From contig JANPWX010000038.1 in NCBI GenBank assembly GCA_024734555.1, forward strand, positions 2,056,758 through 2,120,757: 64,000 bases of DNA, read 5' to 3'. This DNA is from Trochalopteron elliotii (Eukaryota > Chordata > Aves > Passeriformes > Leiothrichidae). The translations under genes were made by a program, and so were the position numbers. The notes under the pieces were generated by a model. That model saw only the letters and a program-made list of their open reading frames with translations, was not told the DNA's origin and did not search any database. Positions within the stretch are counted from its first letter, which is position 1, and each line of letters opens with the position of its first letter. Positions 60,801 through 64,000 of this stretch are shown here, piece after piece.

Positions 60801-63800
60801 GTCAATTTAAACAATCTTAACCTTTGCTCCTTCCCACTTACTCATATTGTCACGCTACCTACTCAGTTGTGGTGGTAGGTATTTTGGGATGAGAGTCACA
60901 GCTGATTTTAAAATAAGACACCATTTTTCTATTAAGGTTATTTTTCATCTATGTTATCTACTAACTCAGGTTCACTATGTGATACATGCATATTTATAGA
61001 TCTACACATGAAGGGATAATGTGAAAATAGGGCACAGATGTGAATTCCAAAGCTATTTAAACAAATACTGGTTAAATGAAAAAAAGTGTTCATGGTACTA
61101 AATCTGTAGTGGTGGTGCAGATACTTTCAGGCATATTTTTGTTATTAAGATTCAGGCTGCCAGTAACTTAGCAAAATATGGTTAAAGGGGTAATGTTGTT
61201 ACAGCTGCAATGCACCTATGATACATGATCTCCCTTCTGAAAACAGAAAGATATCTTAAATAACGAAAGAGCATGTTAGAATTTTCTAGCAACCCCAAGT
61301 GATCTAATAAAATATATATTGCTTGTGACCTTGTCTCAAACAATGTCAAACATTTATAGTAGAACAGATTTCAATAGGACTGCTGATGGTAGTAATGATC
61401 ATTAAGCTATGCCCATGATTACAAAATTGGCAGTTTTTTACAAAAAAAAATTCATTCTGAAAATATAAATGTAGGAGATCTTAGATGTCTGTCTTGTTAT
61501 TCAGAACTGCCACAGACAAATTTCAAGTGCACAAACAATTTTTCCTTGCAAATATCTCAGGTAATGAGGAAAATTTGAAGGAGAAAATAAAATCAATAAA
61601 CTAAGGTTTAGTTTTTCTTTTTTTCCTGAGGACATACCCTATGGCTACTTGATGCTGCTCATATAGTCAAGTAATTTTCTTTCTTTGCAGTCTGTTACAT
61701 CCTGCTATAAATTATTTGCAGACAACCCTGGTTCCTTTCCCCATTGAATATGGTCACAAACAAATATTTTTGTAATAAATCTACATGTACATGCAGCCAC
61801 AGAAAACCTCCATTTACATTTTATTTCAGGCAAGGCTTAGCCTTTTTTCTTACAGTTCCATGCTTAAAATAAATTACTTAAGTGGAAATCAAGCCATAAA
61901 GTTTTCTCACTTATCCTTTGAAAATTAGACCATCAATGACAAATAAAGAATGACACCATCCATCGCTTACTACTAATCATACTTTTCAATACGACTAAGG
62001 AGAAACTTTATTTCTACCCTTTTTATTACATAGCATTATCATACACTCTATGTAACTCCTTTGTGTTAAAAAAGTAGTAAGAAAACTGAAACTCAGTAAT
62101 TGCAAACTTACAGTTGTAGAACCTCCACAAGGTATACTTTCTTTCCTCTGTCTTTCAGTCAACGAAAGTAAATGCATGGCAAACAGCTTGTTTTAATGAC
62201 TAACTGGGCATGGATTCATTACAGGTTTTGTAAAATAAAGATATCTTAAAAAGCTCCACTGTTCTTGGCAGAGTTGCCAAATATGGAAATGTACTAGCTA
62301 GACTTTTCAAGTCCTTCACAGCACTGTGGTCTCCTTCCCAAAAGTACTGTCTCTTGGAAACTCTACAAAGGCAAAGTTAATACCTCATCAGAGATACAAT
62401 GTGTCTTGTCAAGTGGATCTGCTGTGGCTACCATTTTCTTTAGTGAACCTCTGTTCTTCTTTTTCAAAGCTCTGTATTGACAGTACAAGCATTTGCAAAA
62501 TAAATCTAGATGGGAAAAGGAACAATAATTGCTTTCTGTGGGGCCTGGCCTGTCTTCCTGTTCCCATTTCATGTAGGGCTGCCTCCAAGGTTAAAGTTTT
62601 GCTTCTGGCCACAGTACCTGGATCACACTACCTACAGAAAAAGTGTTAGTCCTGGCTCTGTGAATTTGGTCTGCCCAGCCTGGCTCTGCAGCTGGTATGT
62701 TTCTAAACTGTCAGAAATCTATTTCATATATTGCCTGAAGAAGGAAGGTGTGGCATAGTTTGCTGACCCTGCTACATGTTTGTTCTCAAGTACCAAGTAC
62801 TGCAAAAAGACATAGATTTTGAAGTTCTTCCCTTAGGAAGTTGCAACAAACAATTAACTTTTGCCACTTTCTATAAAACAAGATAACCAAATTTTATTCA
62901 GCTGTCATGGAGAGGGTACATTGGTACACGTGGCAGCTCTTGTCAGGATGTAGATTGTACTTGTCAAAGTACAATCTCAATGAACAGTTATTTTATTTTC
63001 ATCTATACAAGGTCCTGTCTGAAGACCTTAAGTCCCATTCTAAAACATTAAGAGCTTATCTCTTTTTTTTAATTTTGTTTTTTCTCGTTGGATCAAGTCT
63101 GAATATTTTGCTTTCTTGGAGATGAACTGTTATTTTTGGAAAGGTATAAATTGTTTTGGAAAATAATCTTGCTCATGTGACCTTATGTGGCAGAGAAGAA
63201 GCCTTCACCCTTCCCTGGTTACAGAAAAAGTGCCAGAAAAATACACACATCCTTTTTTTCCCCTATAGCATTTGATAGAATGGAGTGCTTTTGTACAAAT
63301 CTCATTTGGACAGTGATTCTCATGACAGGCTAAAACCTCATAGAGGCACCAGCATTAAAGGTGGTGACAGGCCTGTGCTATCACCACTTAGACACTGTGC
63401 AGAAATTCTAATGTCTCAGCTTGTGATAAGTGCAAATCCATTTACTGACAGTCCTGAAGGAGGCCAGTGTTTCAAATGACACACAGGTGTCAAGGTCATG
63501 AGACAAGCCATCTCTACCAAAGAAATAATACCTATCACTTAAGACATCTTTGGCCTTGGGTCTTATGACCCATGGACTTCGATATTGTTTTAACTAGCTC
63601 ATGCTGAAATGGTACATTTGGACTATTGGACTACACTATGAATGGTACATATGGACTTTGCAGTAACTGAGCTGTTTATACAGGAACCTTATAAAGAGCA
63701 TTCATATTCAACACACATTTTTTTCCAGATAGCTGCTTTGGTTGATAAACAAAGGTGAACAGATATTGAGCTATTACAGTGACATCTCTTAAACTGTAAA

Positions 63801-64000
63801 GTAGGAGTCATGAGGTCATTAGTCATCTTCCACTTGCAGGAAAAATCAAATATCTGGTGTTTTATTTTTTTTCTCCTCATCTATACAAGGTTGTCTTGGG
63901 TTAATTTAGGCTCTTGATACATCCAGTATCTGACAAAGGTGAAATTGTAGCTTTGAAGAAACTGCTTAATTTTCACATGAGCAGTGCAATACTTACTATC
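57827..64000. other. unannotated AT-rich sequence to window end
   Basis: About 6 kb without a recognisable exon, RNA gene or interspersed repeat. It contains a perfect 11-bp-stem inverted repeat at 62952-62977. Frames such as 62326-62649 (107 codons) show no domain pattern. Confidence 0.55.

Overview
This is an AT-rich vertebrate nuclear window with no bacterial or organellar content. It is almost certainly a bird. Its interspersed repeats are dominated by 5'-truncated CR1 LINEs ending in short ATTCTRTG-type tails, plus solo LTRs of kinds I know from neoavian genomes. A degraded SINE with a tRNA-Ile-like head and a CR1-like tail resembles the tRNA-Ile/CR1 SINE described in zebra finch, so a passerine is a reasonable guess. 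The species call is inference. I see no mammalian L1, Alu or B1 sequence.

No host protein-coding gene, tRNA gene or rRNA can be supported. The longest reading frames are explained by LTRs or by dead CR1 ORF2, and the rest are chance frames in AT-rich DNA. The window reads as intergenic or deep intronic.

Layout from left to right: solo LTR (family C) at 688-1200 with a perfect 5-bp target-site duplication (TSD); CR1-type 3' tail at 4877; two adjacent CR1 3' ends at 7551-8730; solo LTR (family A) at 13075-13674; tRNA-Ile-like SINE at 16613-16757; solo LTR (family B) at 19184-20278; LTR (family F) at about 21635-22257; and CR1 fragments at 27400-27722, 29945-30895 and 31055-31165. A long CR1 with an internal deletion spans 32002-34485. 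It is flanked by a pair of about 125-bp unrecognised direct repeats (31787 and 35530) and a CR1 piece at 35172. Next come a second family-B solo LTR at 35804-36927 with a 5-bp TSD; an old CR1-clade ORF2 remnant at 42835-43110; CR1 pieces at 45737-46043 and 46930-47318; and a second internally deleted CR1 at about 51905-53170, perhaps reaching 53900. A family-E solo LTR at 54352-54962 has a 5-bp TSD and carries an assembly artefact (a 57-bp exact duplication around a single N). A composite of two truncated LTRs lies at 57162-57826. The rest is apparently unique sequence with short microsatellites.

The elements do not work together as a system. All LTRs lack internal gag/pol/env and look like recombination products, and every CR1 copy is truncated, deleted or mutated at catalytic positions. 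I did not find a previously undescribed biological system. The best leads are the SINE, the two internally deleted CR1s, the unclassified direct-repeat pair, the LTR-LTR junction and the assembly error.
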